In this document: in pieces, positions 12,387 to 20,517 of the stretch
Numbering within the stretch: the stretch's first letter is position 1
Layout: each line of letters starts with the position of its first letter
Source: a virus
DNA: 30,077 nt
IMG/VR virus record: IMGVR_UViG_3300034418_009393
Span: 1-30,077 of that record
Direction: 5' to 3' (one strand)
Program-made: the position numbers and the translations under genes
The notes under the pieces: model-generated
The model's input: the letters and a program-made list of their open reading frames with translations, nothing else
What the model was told of the DNA's origin: nothing
The model's database searches: none

Positions 12387-12917
12387 ATGGCTTTCGTCGT
12401 ACAGCAAGATACCCCCGTAGCTTCGGCGAACTCTTACGTGGCCGTGGCCGACTTCAAGGCCTATCACGCGGATAGGGGAAACACATTCACGGCGGAAGAC
12501 ACCGCCATCGAGCAAGCCCTCGTAAAGGCTACCGACTACCTAGACACACGCTTCCGCTTCGTCGGCTGTCGGGACACCAAGGACCAGACAACGGAGTGGC
12601 CGCGGGACCACGCCTACGACGATCGAGGCGACAACGTCGAGGGAGTGCCGCAGGCCGTCAAGGACGCGACGTGTGAGTACGCCCTCCGGGCCATCTCAGC
12701 CGACCTGCTGTCAGACCCCACGCGCGATGCAACCGGTCGAGCGATCAAGTCGAAGTCCGAGAGCGTCGGGCCGATCAAGGAGAGCGTGGAGTACGCCTAC
12801 GACGGTCAGGTGTTCCAGCTCCCCGAGTATCCCAGTGCGGACAGGCTGTTGTTTGCCCGCAAGCTAGTCCTTCGTAGGTCTGCCGGCATCGGCGGGGGCA
12901 TCGTGGGGAGAGGCTGA
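12387..12917 (+). CDS. Head-tail connector/adaptor protein (DnaT-like fold)
   Basis: The 176-aa product has the common adaptor pattern TPVASANSYVAVADFKAYHA, then a helical AIEQALVKATDYLDTRF segment and the short motif TEWPR (about 69-73) that ends the region shared with phage DnaT-like/gp6-type connector proteins. A helical stretch (VPQAVKDATCEYALRAISAD) and a flexible loop follow. Such adaptors form the ring that attaches to the portal after packaging. AGGAG lies 8 nt before the ATG. The following gene starts on its last base, forming an ATGA-type junction with the stopper. Confidence 0.87.
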   Translation: MAFVVQQDTPVASANSYVAVADFKAYHADRGNTFTAEDTAIEQALVKATDYLDTRFRFVGCRDTKDQTTEWPRDHAYDDRGDNVEGVPQAVKDATCEYALRAISADLLSDPTRDATGRAIKSKSESVGPIKESVEYAYDGQVFQLPEYPSADRLLFARKLVLRRSAGIGGGIVGRG

Positions 12918-13330
12918 TGACGACACAGTACGCAAGCTCTCGCGCCCTAGCCCAGAGGCTGATCAAGAACCGGGGGCGTAACGCAACCATACAACGCAAG
13001 TCCGACGGGACGCCCCCGGACCCTTCCAAGCCCTGGAAGCCGGGGTCAACTCGTTACAGGAACGTCGTGCAACTCAAGCCGATGGTCTTCCTGGAGTATC
13101 GCGTATCAGAGAACAACACTCTCAACTCCTTCGCCCTCGCGGCAACGGTCGGTAAGGCCCTGGTGCCGGAAGCCAAGCAGCTCGCGTACGTCGCAGCCGC
13201 AGACCTGACCGAGCGACCGAAGGTCGGGGACGTGGTTGTAGACGGACTGTCCAATCACGAGGTGCTCGAGGTAGAGATACTTGCACCAGGCGAAGAGGAC
13301 GTCCTCTACGTCCTGTACTTGAAAGAATAA
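12917..13330 (+). CDS. Head-tail stopper/connector protein
   Basis: The 137-aa product (MTTQYASSRALAQRLIKNRG, RNATIQRKSDGTPPDPSKPW) matches the pattern of head-closure or stopper proteins: an N-terminal helix, an RxATIxR strand with a P-rich linker, and a beta barrel (YVAAADLTERPKVGDVVVDG, HEVLEVEILAPGEEDVLYVL). The family closes the channel after packaging and joins the tail. It follows the adaptor with a 1-bp overlap and is separated by an endonuclease gene from the tail terminator, its usual neighbour. Confidence 0.83.
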   Translation: MTTQYASSRALAQRLIKNRGRNATIQRKSDGTPPDPSKPWKPGSTRYRNVVQLKPMVFLEYRVSENNTLNSFALAATVGKALVPEAKQLAYVAAADLTERPKVGDVVVDGLSNHEVLEVEILAPGEEDVLYVLYLKE

Positions 13331-13333
13331 GGG

Positions 13334-13693
13334 ATGACGACCGAAAGACATAACAGGTACGAAGACCAGGTGAGATGGCGGAAGAACAACCCTATCAAGC
13401 ACATGGTCATTCGTGCTCGTTGTCGAGCGAGAGACAAGGGTATCGAGTTCTCAATCACACACGAAGACGTCGAGAAGCTCACGCATTGTCCTGTGTTTGG
13501 AACCGAACTAAACTACGAGCCTCAACCGTCTGCGTTTAGCCACAACGCCGCATCGCTCGACAGGATAGACAACAGCAAGGGATACGTTCCAGGCAACGTG
13601 ACGATCATGAGCCTACGGGCAAACACGCTTAAGCGTGACGCGTCAGTAGAGGAGATAGAGAAGCTTCTCGAATGGATGAGGAGACAGGGCTAA
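13334..13693 (+). CDS. HNH-type (beta-beta-alpha-metal) endonuclease, probable homing enzyme
   Basis: The 119-aa protein has a basic helical N-terminus (RYEDQVRWRKNNPIKHMVIR, ARCRARDKGIEF). Its core contains HCPVFGTELNY (about 50-60), then ASLDRIDNSKGYVPGNVTIM and SLRANTLKRDAS (about 74-105). The SLDRIDNSKGYVPGNV block with a terminal Asn/Arg helix is a hallmark of small phage HNH-family nucleases that cut DNA with a metal ion. It sits alone between stopper and tail-terminator genes, starts 4 bp after the stopper's stop and its stop overlaps the next start (TAATG). It therefore behaves as a free-standing selfish insert. A structural or regulatory role is less likely. Confidence 0.8.
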   Translation: MTTERHNRYEDQVRWRKNNPIKHMVIRARCRARDKGIEFSITHEDVEKLTHCPVFGTELNYEPQPSAFSHNAASLDRIDNSKGYVPGNVTIMSLRANTLKRDASVEEIEKLLEWMRRQG

Positions 13694-14148
13694 TGGCAAG
13701 CTTAGACTTCGAGACGGCTACCGACATCGTGCTCGGTAAGTTCAAGGAAGAGTGGGACCGTCGGGCGGAAGAGGCCACGGCCGGATACGTACCCGAGGTC
13801 GAGTGGCCCAACGTGCGAATAGAGACACCCAAGAGCGAGACTTCCAAGGATCGCGCATGGGCACGCATAACCACCCGCCATACTTCAGGCTCACAGAGAT
13901 CGCTAGGGGAGGAAGACTGCAGACGCTTCGAGCGGCGCGGCCTGGTCAGCGTGCAGGTATTCGCCCCCGTTGGCCAACGCGGGCTCACCCTTGCTCACCG
14001 TTTGGGTACAGTGGCTCAAGATGCGTTTGAGGGCGAGCAGTCCGAAGGCGTATGGTTTAGGGACGCCGTCCTCCGAGAGGTAGGTCCCGACGCTCACTGG
14101 TACCAAGTGAACGTGACGGCTGAGTTCGTGTATGACGTCGTCAAGTGA
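13693..14148 (+). CDS. Tail terminator protein (DUF4128-like)
   Basis: Start chosen at ATG 13693 (MASLDFETATDIVLGKFKEE), overlapping the endonuclease stop; an ATG at 13672 lies inside that gene. The 151-aa product shows the terminator pattern: an N-terminal helix, a strand (WARITTRHTSGSQRSLGEED), then RFERRGLVSVQVFAPVGQRG with helix LTLAHRLGTVAQDAFEGEQS, and C-terminal strands (WYQVNVTAEFVYDVV). Such proteins form the ring that ends tail-tube polymerisation and binds the head. The next gene is the tail tube, as expected. Confidence 0.87.
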   Translation: MASLDFETATDIVLGKFKEEWDRRAEEATAGYVPEVEWPNVRIETPKSETSKDRAWARITTRHTSGSQRSLGEEDCRRFERRGLVSVQVFAPVGQRGLTLAHRLGTVAQDAFEGEQSEGVWFRDAVLREVGPDAHWYQVNVTAEFVYDVVK

Positions 14149-14170
14149 CACCCCTTAAGGAGGATGCAAT

Positions 14171-15655
14171 ATGAGCACCGGAACAACAATCGACAGCAAC
14201 AAGGTCGGTCTGCGCTATGCTGAGGAAGTCCTCGGCTCTATCGGCGTCCTGCCGACCGGACCAGACCCCGACTGGAACCCTTTGGAACCGAACACCTACG
14301 GGGAGTTCGGTCCGCAGATAAGCCAGGTCGCACGCAATCCAATCAACAAGTCTCGCCAACGTAAGAAGGGCGTCGTCGTCGACCTGGACGCTTCAGCCGG
14401 CTTCCAGTCCGACTTCCTTCAGAAGAGCATGTACGACCTGATGCAAGGCTTCATGTTCGCTGACTGGCGAGAGAAGGTCAACACCGAGCCGACTGCAGTC
14501 TCAGGGACAGGCTACACGGTCGGCGCGGCAGCGTCTGACTATGATGCCAACGACCTCGTGTTCGCCGAAGGCTTCACCAACTCGGGCAACAACGGCTTGA
14601 AGCTCGTGACCGGTACGACCGGCACTTCTGTGCAAGTCTCCGGCCTGACTGCAGAGGCCTCACCTCCGTCTGGTGCCAAGATCACGAAGGTAGGAGCTCA
14701 GGCTACGGCTGGCGACGTCGCGGTAGACGTCAGCGGCTCGGACCCGAAGCTCACTGCCACCACACTCGACTTCACTGACTTGGGGCTCATCCCGGGCGAA
14801 TGGCTGTTCATCGGCGGCGACGCCCTGGCGAACAAGTTCGACACAGCAGCAGACAACGGGTTCGCCCGGGTCAAGAGCGTCTCGGCAGGAGAGCTGGTGC
14901 TCGATCGTCAGCCGTCGACAATGGTCGCGGACGCCGGCACCGGCAAGACAATCCGTCTGTTCGTCGGTCACGTCATCAAGAACGAGTTTGACGAGAGCCT
15001 CATCAAGTGTCGCTCCTATCAGTTTGAGCGCACACTCGGCTCAGCGGGCTTCGAGTACGTCAAGGGCGCGGTCGCCAACACCATGGAGATCGCGATCAAC
15101 ACGGCTGACAAAATCACCGTCGACCTAGGCTTTGTCGGCATCGACGCGGAGACGCGTACGGTCGGCGACGGAGAGAAGCCAGGCGCACGCCCTGACCTCC
15201 CCGAGGAAGAGGCCTTCAACTCGAGCTCAGACTTCTCACGTCTGCGTCTGTTGAACGAGGACACTGCTCAGACTTTGGCCACGTATCTCACCGAGATGCG
15301 TATCACAATCGACAACGGCGTACGGCCGAACAAGGCCATCAGCCAGCTGGGAGCCATCGGCGTTAGTGCCGGGGACTTCATGGCCGCCGGCTCAGTGACT
15401 GCCTACTTCGACGACGTGGCGGCGATGAGTGCCGTGCGCAACAACGACGACGTCTCTCTGGACTTCGCGCTCGTCAAGTCGAACGCCGGTTGGCTGTTTG
15501 ACCTTCCCCTCGTATCTATGGGGGACGGTCGGTTGAATGTCGAGAAGGACCAGTCGATCAAAATCCCGCTCACCATGGAGGGAGCGGAACACCCGACGCT
15601 GCATCACACCCTGCTTGCAGGCAGCTTCACTTACCTCCCGAACGCCGCAATGTGA
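14171..15655 (+). CDS. Major tail tube protein
   Basis: The 494-aa product follows the terminator behind a strong AAGGAGG site. The segment MSTGTTIDSNKVGLRYAEEV, LGSIGVLPTGPDPDWNPLEP is the common start of phage tail tube subunits of the larger type, whose N-terminal beta barrel polymerises into the tube. The central ~120-260 region is Gly/Thr/Ala rich (TGTTGTSVQVSGLTAEASPP) and probably Ig-like beta domains. The C-terminal part (IKCRSYQFERTLGSAGFEYV, ITVDLGFVGIDAET, SAGDFMAAGSVTAYFDDVAA) returns to the core fold. Codon use is highly biased to GC-ending codons, as for the capsid gene, indicating high expression. Confidence 0.9.
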   Translation: MSTGTTIDSNKVGLRYAEEVLGSIGVLPTGPDPDWNPLEPNTYGEFGPQISQVARNPINKSRQRKKGVVVDLDASAGFQSDFLQKSMYDLMQGFMFADWREKVNTEPTAVSGTGYTVGAAASDYDANDLVFAEGFTNSGNNGLKLVTGTTGTSVQVSGLTAEASPPSGAKITKVGAQATAGDVAVDVSGSDPKLTATTLDFTDLGLIPGEWLFIGGDALANKFDTAADNGFARVKSVSAGELVLDRQPSTMVADAGTGKTIRLFVGHVIKNEFDESLIKCRSYQFERTLGSAGFEYVKGAVANTMEIAINTADKITVDLGFVGIDAETRTVGDGEKPGARPDLPEEEAFNSSSDFSRLRLLNEDTAQTLATYLTEMRITIDNGVRPNKAISQLGAIGVSAGDFMAAGSVTAYFDDVAAMSAVRNNDDVSLDFALVKSNAGWLFDLPLVSMGDGRLNVEKDQSIKIPLTMEGAEHPTLHHTLLAGSFTYLPNAAM

Positions 15656-15694
15656 TCGGCTTAGGGGTCCCTAGGGGAAACAAGGATTAGACAC

Positions 15695-16156
15695 ATGACT
15701 GACAAGACCAAAGATACCGCAGCCGACGTGCTGAACAATCCGTTCGCCCTCTTCGAGACTGACCAGTCTGTCGAGGCGGACGGCATCGAGCTCGACTACG
15801 GAGCGTTCTACATCACTGTCGCTCGCGCCGGCGGTTCGAACGAAGGGTTCAAGAAGGCGCTCGCCGACAAGACCCGCCCCTATCGTCGCCTCATCCAAGA
15901 GGAGCGCATGCCTGAGGAACGCTCGAAGCAGTTGCTTCGTGAGACCGTGGCTGAGACCGTGGTCAGGGGCTGGGGCAGCACGAAGCATGGCGACGGCAAG
16001 ATGGTCGGGAAGAACGGTGAGGCTATCCCCTTCTCTGTTGAGAACGTGATTGACCTCTTCGAGAAGCTGCCAGACCTCTTTCAGGACGTCTACGAACAGG
16101 CTCAGAAAGTGTCGCTCTTCCGCGCCAACGAGGCTGAAGCCGACGCGGGAAACTGA
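15695..16156 (+). CDS. Tail assembly chaperone G
   Basis: The 153-aa protein (MTDKTKDTAADVLNNPFALF, VEADGIELDYGAFYITVARA, FKKALADKTRPYRRLIQEER) matches the pattern of tail assembly chaperones encoded directly after the tube gene, which coat the tape measure during tail assembly. Its last codons are GCG GGA AAC TGA, so it ends on a perfect -1 slippery heptamer (16147-16153). About 70 residues of its C-terminal part form a helical bundle. An AAGGA site precedes the ATG. Confidence 0.88.
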   Translation: MTDKTKDTAADVLNNPFALFETDQSVEADGIELDYGAFYITVARAGGSNEGFKKALADKTRPYRRLIQEERMPEERSKQLLRETVAETVVRGWGSTKHGDGKMVGKNGEAIPFSVENVIDLFEKLPDLFQDVYEQAQKVSLFRANEAEADAGN

Positions 16157-16503
16157 CGGCGGTCCTCAGCTACTCGCTGACGCAGGGACCGACTGAACGC
16201 AAGATCATAGAGGCCGCCATCAAGAGACGGCGGCCTCTGCCAGAGACGATAGCTAACGCTCCGTCGCTGTACACGGGCCTCGAGATGTACTACGAGGCGT
16301 TCACAGAGTTGAGCACGTGCCGAGGGCTCTCAGACATGGGGGCCTCAGGTCCGATCCCCTGGACGGCGATCGACGCATACGCAAGGAGAAAAGGCTTCGC
16401 CGGCGACGGCTTCGAGTACCTTGTCAAGATGGTGAGAGCCATGGACGACGTTTTCCTACGCCACCTACAAGACAAACGTGAACAAGAACGTGAGGAAAAC
16501 TAG
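15695..16503 (+). CDS. Tail assembly chaperone GT (product of -1 frameshift)
   Basis: After the AAC codon at 16151-16153, a -1 shift continues into an open frame from CTG 16153 to the stop at 16501-16503, adding 116 residues (LTAVLSYSLTQGPTERKIIE, then RRPLPETIANAPSLYTGLEM, STCRGLSDMGASGPIPWTAI, DAYARRKGFAGDGF). The total fusion length is 269 aa. The -1 frame has no stop from the slippery site to 16503 and no ribosome binding site before its first ATG (16285), so it is best read as the T extension. In lambda, G and GT recruit tail tube subunits onto the tape measure at a fixed ratio. Confidence 0.85.
16147..16153 (+). promoter_or_regulatory. -1 ribosomal frameshift slippery site GGGAAAC
   Basis: GGGAAAC is a canonical X-XXY-YYZ heptamer read in frame as xxG GGA AAC, directly followed by the G stop codon TGA. 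Lambda uses GGGAAAG at the same location in its tail chaperone. Re-pairing in the -1 frame gives GGG AAA C with full codon-anticodon matches at the first two positions. Confidence 0.88.
16161..16190 (+). promoter_or_regulatory. Stem-loop stimulating frameshift
   Basis: GGTCC (16161-16165) pairs with GGACC (16186-16190), and an inner CAGC (16167-16170) pairs with GCTG (16176-16179) around the loop TACTC, with a small internal asymmetry. It begins 7 nt after the slippery heptamer, within the usual 5-9-nt spacing of stimulatory structures. It does not look like a terminator. Confidence 0.6.
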
Positions 16504-16505
16504 CC

Positions 16506-16949
16506 ATGGCAGGATTTGCGGACTTCGGTAAGAGGATGGGGGACCTCGCAGTAGAGGTCACCGATGGCTCAGACCGCATAGTCCGCAAGACCGTACTAGC
16601 GGTAGACCAAGCCGTCGTCATGTCTACCCCGGTAGACAGAGGACGGGCCCGGTCCAACTGGGTCGCTCAGCTCGACGAACCGTACAACGGAACGATAGAC
16701 CCATACGCTCCAGGTGAGGGGCTCGGTGTCGGAGAACAGGCGAACGCGCAAGCCGCTCTCGCCCAAGCAGCCTCGGTCTCGGCCGCCTACGACGGCGACC
16801 GCAATAGCGAGGTACACATCACAAACAACCTGCCTTACATTGAACGCCTGAACGACGGGTATTCCGCCCAGGCTCCCGCTGAGTTCGTCGAAGAAGGCGT
16901 ACGAGAGGGGGTGAAGGCTATCAAGGAGGCCCGCCTATTGGAGGACTGA
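16506..16949 (+). CDS. Tail completion / minor tail protein (HK97 gp10-like)
   Basis: The 147-aa product starts after a GAGGA site at the end of GT. It carries STPVDRGRARSNWVAQLDEP (about 40-59), the signature of HK97 gp10-like minor tail or neck proteins, and the matching INNNLPYIERLNDGY-type segment (here HITNNLPYIERLNDGYSAQA) followed by PAEFVEEGVREGV, a helix. In this location, between the chaperone and the tape measure, it probably belongs to tail assembly, though related proteins act in the neck. It is 3 bp from the tape measure gene. Confidence 0.82.
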   Translation: MAGFADFGKRMGDLAVEVTDGSDRIVRKTVLAVDQAVVMSTPVDRGRARSNWVAQLDEPYNGTIDPYAPGEGLGVGEQANAQAALAQAASVSAAYDGDRNSEVHITNNLPYIERLNDGYSAQAPAEFVEEGVREGVKAIKEARLLED

Positions 16950-16952
16950 TAG

Positions 16953-19748
16953 GTGCCGACCGAACGTATTGACATAGTCGTATCCGAGCGAGGCTCTCGC
17001 CGGGTACGTCGTAACATTGAGGACGTAGGGTCTAGCGCCACCAAGTCAGGTAAGGCGGTAGGCTTCTTCACGTCTGAGCTCAAGCGTCTCGCCATCGGAG
17101 CCTCGGCGTCCGCAGCCCTCATAGGCGTCACACGCGCAGCCATCCAGTTCCAAGACGCCATGGCCGAGGTCTCGACTTTGGTCGACACGGCCGTGTTCGA
17201 CATGGACAGGCTCAAGCGAGCTGCTCTCGACCAGGCCGCAGCGTTCGGGCAACAGCCCGTCGCACAGGTGCAGGCCATATATCAGATAATCTCCGCCGGA
17301 GCCTCTTCGGCAGCCGACGCGACTGAACGCCTGGAGGCAGCCAACAAGCTGGCCGTGGGAGGCGTGACGGACGTGGCGACGGCTGCAGACGGCTTGACTT
17401 CCGTGCTCAATGCCTACGGGCCTCGCGTCGAAGGCGCGACTGCGGTCACGGACGCGTTGTTCGTAGCCATGAAGGCCGGCAAGACGACGATTGCGGAACT
17501 GTCGAGTGCCATAGGTAAGGTCGCTCCACTAGCCGCTCAGACCGGCGTGTCCTTCGATGAACTGCTCGCTTCAATCTCAGCCCTCACTAAGGGAGGCATC
17601 AAGACGACGGAAGCCGTCACGGGCGTGCGAGCCGTACTCGCCGCCGTGGCCAAACCGACCAAGGAGGCTTCCGACCTCGCGAACGCCCTAGGCATCGAGT
17701 TCAACGCGGCTGCACTCCAGTCCCTCGGCCTGGCGGGCTTCCTCGAGCAGCTCGTACAGAAGACGGGCGGCAGCACGGAGGCACTCGCTCAGCTGTTCGG
17801 TGGCGTGGAGGCCCTCATACCTGTCATGGCTCTGTCTGGTCAAGCGGGCGTCGACTTCGCTAATATCCTAGAGGATATGGCTGAGAAGGGCGGAGCTACT
17901 GAGGAGGCGTTCAACAAGATCGCCAACTCTCCGGGCTTCCAGCTCAACCGTGTCATGGCGGCGATAAAGGTAGAGGCCATCGAGCTAGGCTCCGCGATAG
18001 CCGACGCTCTCGTGCCTGCCATGAGGTTCCTCGCAGACAACCTGTCGAACATCATAGACCTGCTGAAGGTCGCGACAGCGGCTACGGCTGCCTACTACGC
18101 GACCGTACGAGGCGGAGCTCTAATCACGGCCGTGACCCAGTTGGTCGCCCTAGAGAAGGCACTCGGGGCCACGACTACGGCGCAGGCCCTAGCTTCTGCT
18201 GCCAGCAAGACGTTCACCCGAGCAACCGCGGGCGCCACCGGCGCCGTGCGAGCTCTGACCGTCGCACTCATCGCCAACCCGGTCGGAGCCCTCGTCGCTC
18301 TCATAGCCGGCGCGGTTACAGCCCTCGTCTTGTTCGGCGACCAGATAAGCGTGACGGGCGACGGTGTAGTGTCACTGCTCGACATCTTCCGAGCGCTCTT
18401 CAGCTTCGTGACCGACGCGCTAGGCCCCGTCGTCGAGTTCTTCAAAGACGCGTGGGATGGCACTGTGGACAGCGTGGGCGGATACCTCGGTAAACTGCTC
18501 CAGTTCTTCGTTGACGTGCTAGGCAAGGTCCTCGAGTTCGCGAAGGACGTCGTCAACAAGTACATCGGGCTTTGGGTCGGAGCCGTACAGGCCGTCATCG
18601 CCGCTTGGGGCATCTTCCCGGACGCATTGAAGGACATATTCATTCAGGCCCTCAACGGGGCCATCGGCCTGGTCGAGAGCGGCATCAACAAGATGATCGG
18701 CCTGCTCAACGAGCTGCCCGGCGTAGACATAGGCGCCGTACAGTTCGAGGAGTTCGAGAACAACGCTGCTGGAGCCGCGGCTCAGCTAGGACAAGCAGTG
18801 TCCGGAGCGTTCGGCGACGCGTTGAACCGAGACTACATCGGGGACGTGGCAAATGCCGTACTGGACCGCGCTCGTGAGATAGCAGAACGTCGCAGGGGTG
18901 AAGCAGTCGCAGACGCCGTCGCGCCGACAATCCCGACCGTGAACCCCGGGGGCATCAACATTCCGACGGCGGCTTCAGGCTCTAGCGGCGCAGCCGCTCA
19001 AGACGCTGAGAAGCTGAACGACGCGTTGAAGCTGCAGAAGGAACTGCTCGAAGGCATCCGTGGTCCCGCGACTGACTACGGTCAGAAGCTCGACGCCCTG
19101 TCCGCACTGCTCGACAAAGGCAAGATCAGCCTGGACGAGTACGAGAACGCGGTTCGAGACGTACGCATCGAGTTCCTCGAGAGCCAGACGGACTTCACTT
19201 CCGGCTTCGAGCGCGGACTGCTCAAGATACAGCGCGACATAGACGACGTGGCCTCCCAGATCGAGGACGCTCTTACGAACGCCTTCCGCGGCGCAGAGGA
19301 CGCACTCGTCGAGTTCGTGACGACCGGCAAGCTCGACTTCAAGTCCCTCGCAGAGAGCATCATCGCTGACCTGGCTCGCATAGCCATACGTCAGGCAATC
19401 ATCAAGCCCCTGACGAACGCCCTAGGGTCGTTCGCTAGCAGCTTCGGCGGGGGTTTTGGAGGAGGAGGCTTCGGTGGCGGCGGAGGAGGCCTAGGCTTTG
19501 CCACGGGCGGCGGCTTCACAGTCGGCGGCGGAGGCGGGGTTGACAGTCAGCTTGTACAGTTCCGAGCGTCACCGGGTGAGCGCGTGAACATCACACGTCC
19601 AGGCGAGAACCCCTCTGACGGCGGCGGAGGTCCTCGTCAAGTGGTATTCAATATCTCGACGCCGGACGTCCAAGGCTTCCGACAGTCAGAGGCTCAGATC
19701 GCTGCTCGCATGCAACGGATCGCTTCACGCGGAGACAGGGTGAGATAA
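16953..19748 (+). CDS. Tail tape measure protein
   Basis: The 931-aa product uses a GTG start behind GGAGG. After a basic N-terminus (SERGSRRVRR) it has the TP901-type core: AAIQFQDAMAEVSTLVDTAV (62-81), QAAAFGQQPVAQVQAIYQII (94-113), VGGVTDVATAADGLTSVLNA (135-154) and ELLASISALTKGGIKTTEAV (203-222). A strongly hydrophobic stretch (VRALTVALIANPVGALVALI at 432-451 plus AGAVTALVLF) may insert into the host membrane during DNA ejection. The C-terminal ~100 residues are Gly rich (FGGGFGGGGFGGGGGGLG) with an FRASPGERVNITRPG end. At about 1.5 angstrom per residue it would set a tail of roughly 140 nm. It is the longest gene except the hub. Confidence 0.94.
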   Translation: MPTERIDIVVSERGSRRVRRNIEDVGSSATKSGKAVGFFTSELKRLAIGASASAALIGVTRAAIQFQDAMAEVSTLVDTAVFDMDRLKRAALDQAAAFGQQPVAQVQAIYQIISAGASSAADATERLEAANKLAVGGVTDVATAADGLTSVLNAYGPRVEGATAVTDALFVAMKAGKTTIAELSSAIGKVAPLAAQTGVSFDELLASISALTKGGIKTTEAVTGVRAVLAAVAKPTKEASDLANALGIEFNAAALQSLGLAGFLEQLVQKTGGSTEALAQLFGGVEALIPVMALSGQAGVDFANILEDMAEKGGATEEAFNKIANSPGFQLNRVMAAIKVEAIELGSAIADALVPAMRFLADNLSNIIDLLKVATAATAAYYATVRGGALITAVTQLVALEKALGATTTAQALASAASKTFTRATAGATGAVRALTVALIANPVGALVALIAGAVTALVLFGDQISVTGDGVVSLLDIFRALFSFVTDALGPVVEFFKDAWDGTVDSVGGYLGKLLQFFVDVLGKVLEFAKDVVNKYIGLWVGAVQAVIAAWGIFPDALKDIFIQALNGAIGLVESGINKMIGLLNELPGVDIGAVQFEEFENNAAGAAAQLGQAVSGAFGDALNRDYIGDVANAVLDRAREIAERRRGEAVADAVAPTIPTVNPGGINIPTAASGSSGAAAQDAEKLNDALKLQKELLEGIRGPATDYGQKLDALSALLDKGKISLDEYENAVRDVRIEFLESQTDFTSGFERGLLKIQRDIDDVASQIEDALTNAFRGAEDALVEFVTTGKLDFKSLAESIIADLARIAIRQAIIKPLTNALGSFASSFGGGFGGGGFGGGGGGLGFATGGGFTVGGGGGVDSQLVQFRASPGERVNITRPGENPSDGGGGPRQVVFNISTPDVQGFRQSEAQIAARMQRIASRGDRVR

Positions 19749-19749
19749 G

Positions 19750-20517
19750 ATGACAGACTTTCACGAGGTCCGGTTCCCGGACGACATAAGCAAGGGCTCG
19801 AGTGGCGGGCCGACACGTAGGACCGACATCGTCGAGCTCGTGTCAGGGCACGAGAAGAGGAATGCGGCTCAAGCAAACTCGAAGCGTATGTACGATGCAG
19901 GCATCGGACTTAGAAATGTACAACATTTACATGCAATAATAGAATTTTGGGAGGCACGCTTCGGACAGCTATATGGCTTTAGATGGAAAGACTGGCTTGA
20001 TTATAAAAGCAGCCGGGGAAAAGCTCAGCCTTCAGCCATAGATCAGGTACTAGGTACCGGAGACGGCACTAACACAGTCTACAAAGTCTACAAGACTTAC
20101 GGTGGCCCCGAAACAGCTTTTTACACTCGTAGGATTACAAAACTAGTGGAAGACAGCGTATTAGTTGCGCTAAACGGGACAGAGACCGACGAGTATTTGT
20201 ACTCAGTAAATAAGGGCTTAATAATTTTCTTCAGTCCTCCGAGCGCAGGCGCTAAAATTACTGCGGGCTACGAGTTTGACGTTCCAGTTAGGTTTAATGC
20301 AGACAGTCTTATGATTAGTATTGATGCTTTTGAGGCGGGCTCAGTGCCAGCAGTAGAGATACGAGAACTAAAGCTTCAAGAGGCACCGGTTCCTATCGAG
20401 GCACAATATGCCGTAGATATTGCAGCAGTTTATGGCCTTAACGCCCTAATTGATTTGGCTAACAAACTCGACAACACAGTTAACGTGGTCTATCCTGGAG
20501 TGCTATCATGCCCGTAA
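19750..20517 (+). CDS. Distal tail protein, GTA gp12-like (DUF2460)
   Basis: The 255-aa product has the DUF2460 pattern: MTDFHEVRFPDDISKGSSGG, then RTDIVELVSGHEKRNAAQAN, FWEARFGQLYGFRWKDWLDY and the DQVLGTGDGTNTVYKVYKTY strands, then ITAGYEFDVPVRFNADSLMI near residues 176-195. In the Rhodobacter GTA the protein forms the distal ring between tail tube and hub. The last ~50 residues (AVEIRELKLQEAPVPIEAQY, AVDIAAVYGLNALIDLANKL) extend beyond the usual end and lie in an AT-richer tract. The composition changes within the gene around 19,910, which marks a mosaic joint. It overlaps the next gene by 10 bp. Confidence 0.9.
   Translation: MTDFHEVRFPDDISKGSSGGPTRRTDIVELVSGHEKRNAAQANSKRMYDAGIGLRNVQHLHAIIEFWEARFGQLYGFRWKDWLDYKSSRGKAQPSAIDQVLGTGDGTNTVYKVYKTYGGPETAFYTRRITKLVEDSVLVALNGTETDEYLYSVNKGLIIFFSPPSAGAKITAGYEFDVPVRFNADSLMISIDAFEAGSVPAVEIRELKLQEAPVPIEAQYAVDIAAVYGLNALIDLANKLDNTVNVVYPGVLSCP

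Noticed and set aside
16285-16503. A separate 72-residue gene starting at ATG 16285
   Set aside because: No Shine-Dalgarno precedes it, and the same frame is open upstream to the slippery site, so a frameshift extension explains it better.
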